A stretch of DNA of 64,000 bases. It comes from Cliona cf. orientalis (taxonomy: Eukaryota > Porifera > Demospongiae > Clionaida > Clionaidae). Shown one piece after another: positions 32,520-44,167 of the stretch (position 1 is its first letter; every line of letters begins with the position of its first letter). The notes below the pieces were generated by a model. That model had not been told where the DNA came from. It saw nothing but the letters and a program-made list of their open reading frames with translations, and searched no databases. Location of the stretch: contig OZ005689.1 of the NCBI GenBank assembly GCA_963930775.1, positions 23,372,058-23,436,057 of the forward strand, given 5' to 3'. The position numbers and the translations under genes were made by a program.

Positions 32520-33680
32520 TTAGCATATTATGCAGTTATGACCATAAAGGGGAGTTGGTGAAGTAGGTCTCATAACTGGTGGACCTGGCGGAGGAGGACG
32601 CACTGATGGAGGAGGAGAAGCAGAGTGCCACTGACCAGCTGGAGGAGGGGGACTCACTACTGGAGGAGGAGTAGAGGGCCGCTGACCAGCTGGAGGAGGA
32701 GGACGCACTGGTGTAGAGGGCCACTGACTAACCGGAGGAGGAGCAGAAGGCCACTGACCAACAGGAGGAGGAAGAGAACTTGCTGCTAGAGGAGGAGGAG
32801 CAGAGAACTGACTACCTGGAGAAGAGAGACTCATTACTGACGGAGGAGAAGCAGAAGGCCATTGACCAGCCGGAAGAGAAAGACTCGCTGCTGGAGGAGG
32901 AGGAGCAGAGGGCCACTGACCAGTCGGAGGAGGAGGACTTACTGCTGGAGGAGGAGAGGGCCACTGACCAGCCGGAGGAGGAGCAGAGGGTCGCTGACCA
33001 GCCGGAGGAGGAGGACTCACTGCTGGAAGAGGAGGAGGAGAGGGCCACTGACCAGCCGGAGGAGAAAGACTCGCTGCTGGAGGAGGAGGAGCAGAGGGCC
33101 ACTGACCAGCTGAAGGAGAAGGACTTACTGCTGGAGGAGGAGGAGAGGGCCACTGACCAGCCGGAGGAGGAGGACTCGCTGCTGGAGGAGGAGGAGAGGG
33201 CCACTGATCAGCTGGAGGAGAAGGACTCACTGCTAGAGGAGGAGGAGCAGAGGGCCACTGACCAGCCGGAGGATGAGGAGCAGATGGCCACTGACTAGCC
33301 GGAGGAGGAGGACTCGCTGCTGGAGGAGGAGAAGAGGGCCACTGACCAGCTGAAGGAGAAGGACTTACTGCTGGAGGAGGAGGAGCAGAGGGCCACTGAC
33401 CAGCCGGAGGAGGACTCACTGCTGGAGGAGCAGATGGCCACTGACCAGCCGGAGGGGGATGACTCGCTGCTGGAGGAGGAGGAGAGGGCCACTGACCAGC
33501 CGGAGGAGGAGCAGAGGGTCGCTGACCAGCCGGAGGCGGAGGACTCACTGCTGGAGGAGGAGGAGCAGATGGCCACTGACCAGCCGGAGGAGGAACTGAT
33601 TGAGCGACAAGGTGAGTTTGTGATTTCTGTGTTGGGAGAAATAAATATGTTACTGTCGATCCTCTAGAGATTGCTCTTTG
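32520..33680 (-). CDS. Open frame of Pro/Ala/Gly/Gln/Trp repeats (minisatellite), coding strand uncertain
   Basis: The minus strand is open for about 386 codons and encodes about 22 copies of a 16-17 residue unit like PPPPAGQWPSAPPPAVS, ending MRPTSPTPLYGHNCIIC. No ATG was found. The plus strand over the same DNA gives a Glu/Leu-rich repeat (LLEEEEQRATDQPEEEDS), but that frame is stopped near 32730 and 33298; its last segment ends at a plausible GTGAGT donor after IERQG at about 33612. The minus frame being uninterrupted favours it; the donor favours plus. Either product would be repetitive and disordered or coiled coil. Confidence 0.35.
   Translation of the reverse strand, partial: QRAISRGSTVTYLFLPTQKSQTHLVAQSVPPPAGQWPSAPPPPAVSPPPPAGQRPSAPPPAGQWPSPPPPAASHPPPAGQWPSAPPAVSPPPAGQWPSAPPPPAVSPSPSAGQWPSSPPPAASPPPPASQWPSAPHPPAGQWPSAPPPLAVSPSPPADQWPSPPPPAASPPPPAGQWPSPPPPAVSPSPSAGQWPSAPPPPAASLSPPAGQWPSPPPLPAVSPPPPAGQRPSAPPPAGQWPSPPPAVSPPPPTGQWPSAPPPPAASLSLPAGQWPSASPPSVMSLSSPGSQFSAPPPLAASSLPPPVGQWPSAPPPVSQWPSTPVRPPPPAGQRPSTPPPVVSPPPPAGQWHSASPPPSVRPPPPGPPVMRPTSPTPLYGHNCIIC
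32580..33600. repeat. 48/51-bp minisatellite, about 22 units
   Basis: Units built on GAGGGCCACTGACCAGCCGG plus GAGGAGGAGGACTCGCTGCT in tandem, varying in whole codons, as expected if a frame is or was under selection. Confidence 0.9.
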
Positions 33681-34048
33681 TCATTTGCACTTACCTGAGA
33701 TGTTCTTTTGCCTTTTTTGTCTTACGTATATATGGCTGGTATCGCTGGCCTAGAAAGTATTAGTGAGTAATGACTGTACATAGTGAAGCATGCAGCCTAT
33801 AGTGTATACATGTAACTAGTACCTCTAAGACCAAGCTACTGTTGTAGCCGCTGTAGGTGCTGCACCTCTCTCTCCCTTTCTTGCAGCTCATCTGTAACAT
33901 ACCCTGCAAGTCAGACTAGAGGATAAACTTTTCAAGGTAGTATTGTATCCTTACTTGATAAATGCTGTCCCATTTTCCCAGCAATGTGAATTAGACTTTG
34001 GTAGCTGTCAGGGGGTATTCATATAGGCACCTAGGCACTGCAAGAAAG

Positions 34049-34245
34049 CAGCATGCTGCTGCTTGCTCTCTGTCTAATGAAGAAAGATTTTCCCACAGCT
34101 TTGAGGCATGCTGCTGCCTGCTCTCTGTCTAATGAAGATTGTGGTGAGAGCATTTCCCACAGCTTTACAGCTTTGAGGCATGCTGCTGCCTGCTCTCTGT
34201 CTTATTGAAGATTGTGGTGAGAGCATTTCCCACAGCTTTGAAGTG
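34049..34245. repeat. Three tandem copies of a 58-75 bp unit
   Basis: GCATGCTGCTGCCTGCTCTC followed by TGTCTAATGAAG and TTTCCCACAGCTTTGAG occurs three times in a row. No coding frame spans it. Confidence 0.75.
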
Positions 34246-34795
34246 GTAATCTCTATTCACTGGACTGGACTTGGATTCACCTTTAACCCCATAAAACCTG
34301 TGATTTTGCACTGATTGGCAGTCCTAGAATGCGGTCATGCCCTGGGTTCCGTTCAGTTTGGGGTTGGGTGTACTGTAGCTGTGCTTAGGTTACAGATTTG
34401 AGACTCATTCTTGTTACTCCAACACTGGCAGAACGAGAATGAGTGTAATATGATTTCACGGATATACCTTCCCTCTCTGTCTCTAAAACTGGCGGTCATA
34501 TTGATGTGTTTCATTGTAGCATGGTGCTTGTAGTCACACTGTCTAGGTGTAAGGGTCAAGGAAGCTCATACTTTCCTCTCTTTTATGAGGATACGATGAA
34601 GTGCTTCATATGTACTACTATTTACGACAGAGTGTATCACTGAACAGCAAAGCAGTTCCAGGTCGACAGAGCACTCTTATCCCCTTCAATTAGAAATCAT
34701 CGCAGTTAGCCACCCAATGATCCATATTTTCCAGAATATTTTTACTCCTGATAGTTGTAATTTTGAGTTGTCCCTGCTATGTTACTGGTACCCTA

Positions 34796-34974
34796 AATAG
34801 CGAATATTTGGTGTCACAACCATTCCGTGCAATAATACATAATTTTCGGACAAACAACTCTGTACCGCCATATCTTTAATAATGCATATTATGTATTTTT
34901 TTGCGTTCTATTTTCGCACAAGCCTGTCTGTCCAAAAATATTTTAACAACAAAATATTCGCAATTTACTGTATG
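34796..34974. mobile_element. MITE-like repeat, relative of 27519-27686
   Basis: Inverted ends TAGCGAATATT and the complement of GCGAATATTTTGTTG, with the shared core ATTTTCGGACAAACAAC. Boundaries approximate. Confidence 0.5.
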
Positions 34975-35170
34975 TGATTAATTTTTTTTCGGGTACGCCA
35001 CCCTGATAAGCTGCAATAACAGCGAAACAGAACACATGTTCTGTCGGTGGTTCCCACTATTCCACTGCAGGTATTGCAACTGGTGTTTCATTATAAATGA
35101 CTCCACTGAAGCTTATCTTCAAAAAAAGTGAGTCGGACTTCTTTAGAGCAGATAACTACTAAAACATGAT

Positions 35171-35528
35171 CAGGGTTTCATCCAGAAAAAAATTTTGGGG
35201 GAGAAGTAAGCGAGGCAGTTTCACGCACCGTGACTCCTCCCCCAATTAAGAATTGATATCGATTAATGATTGTGCTTTCTGATGTCACTGAGGTATTGCA
35301 GTTTTATCTACTGCTCTTAAATAATTGAGGCATGAAGGAGGAGACTATACTGATCACTTGCAATGCAACGCAAAAATGTACACACTCCCCTTCCCACACC
35401 ATGCACCTCTCTCTCTCTTTCTTTCTCTGTCTCTCTCTCTCTCTTTCTCTCCTTTTCCTCTTTTCTTCTTTCTCTCTTTCTTTTTGGGGGGGAAGCCTCC
35501 CCCCCCCCCCCCACTGGATGAAACCCTG
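35171..35528. mobile_element. 358-bp hAT-like MITE
   Basis: Ends CAGGGTTTCATCCAG and its complement flank a CT-rich interior with G/C homopolymers. The outer five bases are ATGAT (left) and CTGAT (right), a 5-bp duplication with one mismatch. Confidence 0.65.
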
Positions 35529-36481
35529 CTGATTGTATTGCAGGCTTCAGCAACACTGCACTGGATTCATCAAGTAAACAATGACACTAATTTCATGCAT
35601 CCTTGAAACTGAGCATATTGTGGGTCCCTAGCTGTCTCTACACCCTATATGAAATCTTATGCATGTAATCTTGTTATGTTACTAGCATTTGCATGCACAT
35701 TGACCCAAACATGCCTGTAATATCAGTGGCGTGTCCACTTTTTGTATCATGACCTTTTCAAAAGTTCCCATAATTATTATGCTACCATGAAATTCTCCTG
35801 CTATACAGTAGTGAAGCTGGCAGATTTAGACCAGCAGTGGAGGCTATGGATGGCAATCACTACTATGATTTTATGGTTGCTTGTAAAAATTTCCGTCCAT
35901 GTCACAAAAAACCACAAAAGCTAACTAAGCTAATTCAAAATTAGCATCCCTTAAAATATGATACATACTGTGTAGAAAACGTGCATCTGTCTTTGAACTA
36001 CGACAAAGCAAGTACATGCACGGGGAGAGAGAGGTAGAGCAACTACACATACAATGTATCTTATTGTCCTAAACTGAATCTCAAAGGAAGTTCAGCCTCA
36101 GCGATGATGTTTGGGGATGGGGATATGGATGCATCAATCGGGTGTCAAAACATTTTCATAGTTGATGGCGGAAGAGCAACTGGGACCACATGCACCCACC
36201 TCCCCAGTGTACAAGAATGGGTACAGGTTCTATGGAATAAAACGAGATAACAGACTCACAGATAGAAATACTGTAACCATAATTTATAGATCTTCTGTTT
36301 TTCAGTCCGTCAGTGAGCCTGCTACCCCTCTCTCTCTCTAGAGCTCCTTAGTGATGCATGTGAAGGCATATTTATGTATGTATGCAATGGCTGGTTCTTT
36401 CTTTGTGCGCGAGAAGGTTTTCTTTCCGCATTGGTGCAGTCATTTCCTACCATCTGCTTGTTTCTACTTCTTATATATAAT

Positions 36482-36815
36482 ATCAGGAGCACATAAAGAG
36501 AAGGAGCGTACATCTAGAAATTATCGAAAAATAAAGTAAATTGAACACTATAACCACAAGTTATTGGAAAAATGTTCAAAAACTTCAATATATGGCAGTT
36601 TTCTAACTTGCTAACAATAACATAATATTATTGTGGTCATTTTTGCTACTCCCATTACTAGTCACATCATTTGGATTATGGAATTTTTGTCAAAATATTT
36701 CTACCTGCTTTGCATTAGCAGGAATGAGAATCTGCCAGTTTTGCTTTATTTTTCGATATTACCACTGTATGTAGCTATGTGACTTATACGCTCCTTCTCT
36801 TCATGTGCTCCTGAT
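36482..36815. mobile_element. 334-bp MITE
   Basis: ATCAGGAGCACATAAAGAGA with AGGAGCGTA at the left returns inverted at the right (one mismatch in the first 20 bp). AAT flanks both ends. A second inner inverted pair contains TCGAAAAATAAAG. Confidence 0.75.
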
Positions 36816-37012
36816 AATATCCATGTTGTTATTCTGCCTGTGCATCAACTATTGGAGTTGACATGTTCACTTAGAGCTTGTACATTGTTTATGTTGTATC
36901 TAGTATAATCATGTGACACAATAGTAATCCAGTGGTATATAGATCTACACACTAAAATTGCCCCAGAAGCGCTCACATAATTCTCTTTTAGCCGAGCTTT
37001 TTTAGCGTTGTA

Positions 37013-38480
37013 ATGACTCCGTTTGGTATCGGCTGTGGGTCAATTGGTCAAAGGTCGTGCTTTCAGCCCCACCCCTGCCAAATGCGCATGCATCAGCCCT
37101 TCCCCTGTCCATCTGCGCACGCGCATATCGTCCATCATGCCACGTGAACTCTGTCTGCACACTGCCGAGATAATTGGTAAGTTTTGTGTCTGTCTGTCGT
37201 GTCACTTAATCTCATAGTTGTGAGATGATCTCTATTTGTGTGAGTATATGGCTTACTGATACTGTTCTCGTCTTTCCTGACTATCGAACTGTATGCATAT
37301 CACCTGATTTACTGGGCTTGGAACGCTAGGTTTGTATTGTTATGACTGGGGAGGAGGAAGGTTCTGGTGTTATGCCTATGTATAATTATACGAGACTAGT
37401 ACCTGCTGCAGCAGCCCAATCAGATTGCTCCACGTCATCACCAAATTTTACAGGGCTTGCTAGGCTACTAGACTACATCATCTCACAAGTGAGGTTTTGC
37501 ACACAGGCGTAACAGCTAAGCACTGGTACAACTCCAGTATGGGCACAACACCAGAGCCTTCCTCCTCCTCCCTTGTGAAGAGGCTGGCCCACCAGACTAT
37601 GATATGTTATGAACGAAACTGAAGGTTTCCCGAAGTACTGATGACACAGTCTCGTACCCACACGTGGATTGGAAAAAGAGTGTGGTGAAATGTTTATTCA
37701 ACTTCGGTTCCAGATGTACACGACATATTATGACACGCAAACAATAAATATTATCAGTGGTAGCATGATCACGATATTTTGCTTATATGCACAATTTACG
37801 CAGCCCTATACCCAGCCGGAGCCTCAAAAGCACAATCTTGGCAAATTATGGAGCCCGAGACAAGCATAGCACTCGGCTGTTTGGTTAAGCGTTGTAGGAG
37901 ACATGAATGACTCTGTTTGGTATCGGTTGTCGGTCGTCAATTTTTAAAGGCCATGCTTTCAGCCCCACCCATGCCAAATGCGCATGAATCAGGCCCTCCC
38001 CTATTCATTTGCGCATGCGCATATCGTCCATCATGCCACGTGAATGCCATCAGCGTGCACTGCCGAGATAATTGGTAAGCTTTGTGTCTGTAGCTGTACG
38101 TGTGTGAGTAGCACGTAAGTAATCTCATAGTTGTGATACTATTCTCGTCTTCCAAACTGTATGTCGCCTGATTTACTGGACTTGGAACGCCAGATTTGTG
38201 TGTGTGTGTGTGGGGGGGGGGGGGGAGAAGCATCATCAGATTGCTCCACGTCATCACCGATTTTTACGGGGTTTGCTAGGCTACTAGACTCTACATCTCA
38301 CGAGTGAGGTTTTGCACACGGGCATAACAGCTAAGCTCCTCCCTTGTGAAGTGGCTGGCCCACAGACTATGTCAGACTATGATATGTTACGAACGGAACT
38401 GAAGTTTTCCTGAAGTACCTGATTACATATTCTCGTACCCACACGCGGATCAGAAAGAGAGTGTGGTGAAATATTTATTT
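37013..38480. repeat. Direct duplication; its first block recurs at 45635-45835
   Basis: ATGACTCCGTTTGGTATCGG, TTTCAGCCCCACCC and GCGCATATCGTCCATC appear in order at 37013, 37908 and 45635. The first two copies extend to AACTGAAGGTTTCCCGAAGT-like sequence 0.5-0.6 kb on, so they form a local tandem duplication of about 0.9 kb. Confidence 0.75.
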
Positions 38481-39953
38481 GGGGCGAGCCTGAGCGAGTG
38501 TATAGAGCACATACCCCACACGCACATTGTGCAATCTATAGATCTGTTTTTGTTGCTGCCTGGTTGCATCAAGGGGCTCTTGGAGATCATGTGGCGAGCC
38601 AAAATACCACTGACTCTCTCTCTGCGCCAGATCTAGACTGGGTACATATGTATAGGTAATACATTCTGATTCGATGGGGCTTTGCATTCCAGTCTTGGCT
38701 AGCTTACCAGCCTAACATGTGCACTAGCATTATTGACGACCTTTACCAGTCCATAATATTGAATGTTACGCGCATGAGCAGAAAGCACAAGGCCTGCATG
38801 CATAATGCATTGGTGGGCACTGTCGATAGGCGTGGTTACGAAGGCTAACAAAAAGGCACCATTTGTGACGCTCGTGGACCATATCCCTCGATTCGAAGCA
38901 CACTGAAGCCTGTTTTTCGCCAGCTACATTTGAGCTTATCGCCCTCATATGAACTTTACGGACACTATTCTGAAAGGGCGCAATGAGATATTGCCAGAAC
39001 CTTGCACATTTCACCATACTTTTATTTTCTGCATGCAACAAAGAGGCTGGGCACAAGACTACTGATTACAGGCGAGATCAAATTTGCCATCACAGATTGA
39101 TGTACAGTGCTAATTAGCTCAAAACAGCAACAATTGAAAAACGTCTCTACAGAAACAAAAACTAGGCTATAACTAGCCATACATTGTGCCCGTGTATGAG
39201 AGCAAACGCTTCATCAGAAGTGAACGGCTGACTGGGTTATGAATAACAATCAGAGCTGTGCATCATTCATTCCATTGATATATTATTGCCTAATACCAGT
39301 ATGAAGCCTTTCAAATCAATAATCTTGAGAAAAGTCTGCACGCAGAATGGGTCGAAACTAAGGATTTGACCTTGGGGAATTTTGATTCACACCTTATGGC
39401 CCTTTGAAGTTATCCCGTATGTTTGAATAGAAAGCCATGCATTTGCAATGTTTTCCACCCATGCGCTATGTGAGGGGCGGGTCACGTGCGCACATAAACG
39501 CAGACCATAACCCATATTGGTCAAAATTGACGTATATATAGGCTGACTCCTTGAATCTTGCCCATACCCAGTGCACTACGAAACAATTTGAGCTCTATAG
39601 AGCACATACAGTAGTGGTCAATAAAAAGTTTACGTTCCGTTCACCGTTCTACGATCGTTGAACGCATGCGTTCGTCTAAAAAAACGACGACGTGCGTAAT
39701 ATGGACCATACGGTACGGAACGATGACGCGGACGGTACAAAGATCGCGATCGTTTGACACCTGGTTAGAAGATGCTGGGACGCTTTAAAAGAACGATCGT
39801 GGGCCAGCTGATCGCAGAAGCTCCTCATCATTCTACAGGTGTACCTCATCGTAGAAGCTATTCGTCTGTCTATTTTACCATCGCGTATATTTAGCAGAAG
39901 CTAGTCGACACATCGAACCAGCTGGCCAGGGCAGAACTCAACCAGCTTCAACC

Positions 39954-42900
39954 ATGGCACTGCGAAAGCAAATAAAAAAGCTTCAGGAGAAGAAAAGTAA
40001 GTACAAGACATAAAATACAGCTATTAATAGTGCTTGTAGCTACTGGTGATGTCGCTCATAAAGCATGCTGGAGAGTGCTCTGTCTAGCTGTTTATTATTT
40101 TAAAATTGCTGTACCACAGAGCGCTACTACCTGATATTTTGGCCATCAGAGGAGATGTACAGTGTTATCCAGGAGTCCAGAATAGTAGAACCCAAAGATC
40201 CAGGGGTTGACGAGACTATGAAAGTGAAGGAAGGAGGAAAAGCTTATTTCGGCAAAGTGGCAGCCGTGGGAACCCGAGCAGATGTTGAAGCGCGCATGAG
40301 GGAACTGGAGGGTAATAACACAGACGGGTCACCAGTTGAAACAAACGTTGAGTTAAGCTATAATTATGTAATACAGTGTGCACATGGCAGATTGTCCGAC
40401 TTGCATGTACACGTACATTTTTAGTAATTATTAATATTGGAAGTACAGTGAAGTTATAGAATGATGCATGTACATGTAAATAGAAAGTGAAGGCAGCTGC
40501 ACATTGTGTTTTATACATGTACATTGTACTATACTTACATGCTCATTTTATACGTACTCACATGTACAATGTACTTGCAGAACAAACGACAGCAGATGAA
40601 GACTCCAAGAGAAGTAGGGGTGCTAAACCGAAATGTAAGCTTTAACATCGAGTGTACATGTAGATGTACCTCAATAACATCTTACTTGCACTGATTATGT
40701 CCCGCATTAAAACATATGCAGCTAAGAAACGACCGAGAGAAAAGAATGAAGCTGTGGCTGGGAAACCACCAATGAAGAAGGCAGAAGGTTTGTTATGCAT
40801 TTTTCCATTACCTTGTTTACAATTTTATGCTATTGTTACAGGCAAAATTATACGCATTGAAAGTCATGCTCCATCTACATCTACCAAGTCATCAGAGAAA
40901 GCACCAGCAGCAGATCTATCCTCTATCCAGTCTTCAGGAAATGTGGGAGAGGTTCCCTCATCACAGTCATTCTCAAATGCAGGACAGCCTCAGTCTACGG
41001 AGAGAGCAGGACAGCCTCAGTCTACCGAGACAGCAGGACAGCCTCAGTCCACGGAGAGAGCAGGACAGACTCAGACTACGGAGACAGCAGGACAGCCTCA
41101 GTCTACGGAGAGAGCAGGACAGCCTCAGACTACGGAGAGAGCAGGACAGCCTCAGTCTACCGAGACAGCAGGACAGCCTCAGTCTACGGAGAGAGCAGGA
41201 CAGCCTCAGACTACGGAGAGAGCAGGACAGCCTCAGTCTATGGATAGAGAAGGACAGCCTCAAACTATGGAGAGAGAAGGACAGCCTCAGTCTACCGAGA
41301 CAGCAGGACAGCCTCAGTCTACGGTGAGAGCAGGACACTCCGAGTCTACCGAGACAGCAGGACAGACTCAGACTATGGAGAGAGAAGGACAGCCTCAGAC
41401 TATGGAGAGAGAAGGACAGCCTCAGACTACGGAGAGAGCAGTACACTCTGAGTCTACCGAGAGAGAAGGACACCCTGAGTCTACTGAGACAGCAGGACAG
41501 CCTCAGACTACGGAGAGAGCAGGACAGCCTCAGTCTACGGAGAGAGCAGGACACTCCGAGTCTACGGAGAGAGCAGGACAGCCTCAGTGCAGGACACTCC
41601 GAGTCTACGGAGAGAGCAAGACAGACTCAGTCTATATATCGAGAGAGTAGGACAGCCTCCATCTACTAAACAAGGTAAATTATCACAGATTGATAATTTA
41701 TACTACAACGCACAAAGGCTGTCAGTTTATACAATGACAGACAGGTACCATCCCCAACTTTTCCTAGACACAAAGCACAGAACAACTACCAACCTACATG
41801 TAATTGCACCTAGTGCTTAGTAACCTGGTTACAGGATACCATTGGCATGCTACATGTACATGTAGTACATGTAGTCTGCTTTTACTCCCCCCCTCCCATT
41901 TTCCATTATCAAAAAGCTAATGTATATCTCCTTTATTCAATACAGATGCGAGTGTTATTGATTTGACTGGAGTAGCATCCAGAAAGTCCAGTCCACCTCA
42001 AATTCCATTTGTGCTAGGAACATCACTGTCTTTGTCCACCACCTCATCAGTGGATAAGGAATCAAAAGATACCAACTTCCTCTCTCTGGAGGCAGAAATT
42101 CAAGATCTCATGGAAAGAGTGACCACGTTGGAGTCAGGCCAAGCACACGTCATTGAGATGCAACACTCCATCATGAGAAACCAACAGCAGATTTTTGGGA
42201 GGCTGGCTGCACTGGAGAAGAATTCGTACACTTATGAACACTCATTTGGCAGACCTCAACCTGTCTATATCCCTCCTCCTCCAAGGCACGCACCTCCAGC
42301 GCTGGATACCTCCCTCGACCTCAGTTTCGACTCCCCTGGAGGTCCTACAACACCCTGCAGGAATCGCCCACCTCTGTACATTCCAGCACAAGCAGCTACA
42401 CTTGATCCGCAACCCACACCACACAGTTCGTATACTCCATCACGACAATCCCCTCCATATCTAGAGGAGAGTGATAATTTTCTTGGACTTGATTCATTTG
42501 AGGATGAGAATGATGGAGCGGATCTTGCCTTATCCACCAACCATCCACCACCTCACCATTCTTTCCATAAGGATAATTTCCAAGGCCGTGCCACTGGTGA
42601 ACGTAATCTTGGAGCAGGTGTTCCCCCACCTCCTCGAAACCCTTTCCGGCCTCTCCAGCCAAAGTACCCCCCTAGCAGTGTCGATGGACTTAGCACGTGT
42701 GCCCAAGCCCCGTCTAAAAGGAAAGTAGCTGTAATCAAGTTACCATCATCAGCCATCAACAAAGGCCAATTGCTGCAGGCAACTACTGTCTTTCGAAATA
42801 TCCAGGTCTCATCTATGAAAGCAAGGTTGGTACTCTAGCAACCAAATTGGCTAGGGAGGCCTTCTTTGGCGACGATGTGCTCGTGCAGTGTACAGTTGCA

Positions 42901-43077
42901 GGCGAGCGAGATTATCCAGGGCTACCTGAGGAGGAGCTAAAGCAGCTTAAGCATGCTCTTTTCATGCAGTTCCCTTGGTTCTGGCATTCTCCACAGGAAT
43001 TTGAACCAACATGGAAAAAGTGTCAAGCATCAATAGGACAAGCTTGTAAACGTTTAAGAACCAATACAAAAGTTTGA
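39954..43077 (+). pseudogene. BEN-domain-like protein, six exons, cargo gene of the Tc1 element
   Basis: Exons: 39954-39996, 40120-40311, 40581-40634, 40722-40787, 40842-41674 and 41946-43077. The five introns all have GT-AG ends and phase 1; the shortest is 54 bases. The N-terminal part has a basic helix (MALRKQIKKLQEKK) and a small conserved-looking module (RYYLIFWPSEEMYSVIQESR ... FGKVAAVGTRADVEARMREL) of a kind I have seen upstream of BEN domains. A basic stretch (KKRPREKN) follows, then about 24 copies of a 9-residue repeat (AGQPQSTER), a coiled coil (LEAEIQDLMERVTTLE), a Pro-rich linker and a C-terminal BEN-like domain (GTLATKLAREAFFG ... TWKKCQASIGQACKRLR). BEN domains bind DNA in chromatin regulators. 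The frame is broken inside the repeat near 41590 and by one missing base near 42806; both could be decay or assembly error. Confidence 0.6.
40976..41640 (+). repeat. 27-bp coding minisatellite
   Basis: About 24 tandem units of GCAGGACAGCCTCAGTCTAC plus GGAGAGA, encoding AGQPQSTER with Ser/Thr, His/Gln and Arg/Thr variants. The last units carry an 11-base deletion and a 4-base insertion that shift the frame before the exon end. Confidence 0.92.
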
Positions 43078-43101
43078 CAATAACAAAAACATTATAATAT
43101 C

Positions 43102-44167
43102 TTAATAACCAGTAGCAGCACCATTTAATTCTATAACTTTAGGTATTACTTTTTTTAGGTGTCTAATGTACTTCATGCATTTATGTTGATCTACCGTAGA
43201 CCAAAATTCAATAATTCCATCTATCAATTCATCCTTGGTCTTGGGCTTGACTTCACGGCGTATGTACTCTTTAAGTTCATGCCACAAGTTTTCAATCGGG
43301 TTCAGATCTGGTGACTCGGCAGGGGTCTTCCACCAGTGGATACCGTTGTCCCTCATCCACTGCACTGCATACCCAGATGTATGCTTAGGGTCGTTATCTT
43401 GCATAAACTTGTGACCACTTGGGTAGACTTCATTCACGAATGGTAGCAGTGTTCCGTCTAGGATCTCAACAAACAACTCTTTCTTCATGATGCCTTCAAA
43501 CACACAAATTCCTGTCCTTCCCCTCTCGCTGATCCCGGCCCACACATGGACTTTTGTTGGATGCTTGGGTCTATGTATGGATGTACATGTACACATTAAA
43601 TTTTAGTGTATGATTAAATTTGAACATCTGAGAGATGATACAAATTATCTACATCTCACCTTGGCTTGGGACGTGGTGCCTCACCGCGTTTTCTACACGC
43701 AAAACGGCGATGACTCTCAATTTGCACTGTGCATTCATCCGACCATATCACATCTTCAAAACTGCTGTGCAAGTGCTGCTGTGCCCAGGCAAGCCTCTTT
43801 GCTGGCAATAAGCCGAGCCACGGAAGGTCCAACCCAAAGCCGTTCTATACCGTAGAATAGTTCTCAAAGAGATCGAGTAGCCTTTCTCTACCAGTAAGCG
43901 ATGTAGCTGGTGGGCCGTAGTCTCGTCGTCTAGCCTCATCCGCTCCTCCACGATACGCTTGATCTCGGCTGTAATCTTGCTGGGTCAACCAGAACCTGGC
44001 TGTCTCGCGATCGTACCAGTCGCTTGGTATACTTTTAGAAACTTTGCGACGCCGCACCTAGAGCAACTCAATCTCTCCTCCTCGAGCGCTTTGGCTATGG
44101 ATGGTGGTTTTAAGCCTTGGTTGAACCAAAAGAGAATCCGCTGCTTCTTGTACGTTGAGTACACCAT
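43102..44167 (-). pseudogene. Tc1-type transposase (DD34E) with a spliceosomal intron
   Basis: From ATG at 44167 the N-terminal helix-turn-helix region reads MVYSTYKKQRILFWFNQGLK; a TGA at 43987-43985 stands where GSGRPSK is typical of the family. The frame goes on through RLLVEKGYSISLRTILRYR, then two small frameshifts near 43800-43830 precede VIWSDECTVQIESH with the first catalytic Asp. Codons ...PRPKP then meet a GTGAG donor at 43659; an 89-base intron ends in ACATAG at 43571 and the frame resumes PKHPTKVHVWAGIS, restoring the usual Tc1 sequence exactly. The second Asp (MQDNDPKHTS) and the Glu (SPDLNPIENLW) are separated by 34 residues. Stop TAA at 43104-43102. The enzyme would cut at the element ends in the nucleus; this copy cannot. 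Confidence 0.88.

Larger units (their letters stand above)
35530..39600. other. Repeat-rich intergenic region without a supported gene
   Basis: Contains a MITE at 36482-36815, a pair of related 0.5-0.9 kb blocks (37013-37690 and 37908-38480) and the repeat at 39340-39490. Short frames lack splice or start support. A block near 36170-36240 recurs inverted at 57468-57548. Confidence 0.5.

Noticed and set aside
32812..33576. Serine-rich minus-strand frames
   Set aside because: Shadow frames of the 48/51-bp minisatellite; the proline-rich and Glu-rich readings are longer or better supported.
40973..41554. 193-codon minus-strand frame of Leu/Ser/Arg repeats
   Set aside because: It is the antisense shadow of the 27-bp coding repeat, whose plus-strand frame is joined to flanking exons in phase.
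42195..42762. Several frames opposite or shifted to the BEN gene's sixth exon
   Set aside because: They lack similarity to anything and overlap a frame that is continuous with the upstream exon in phase.
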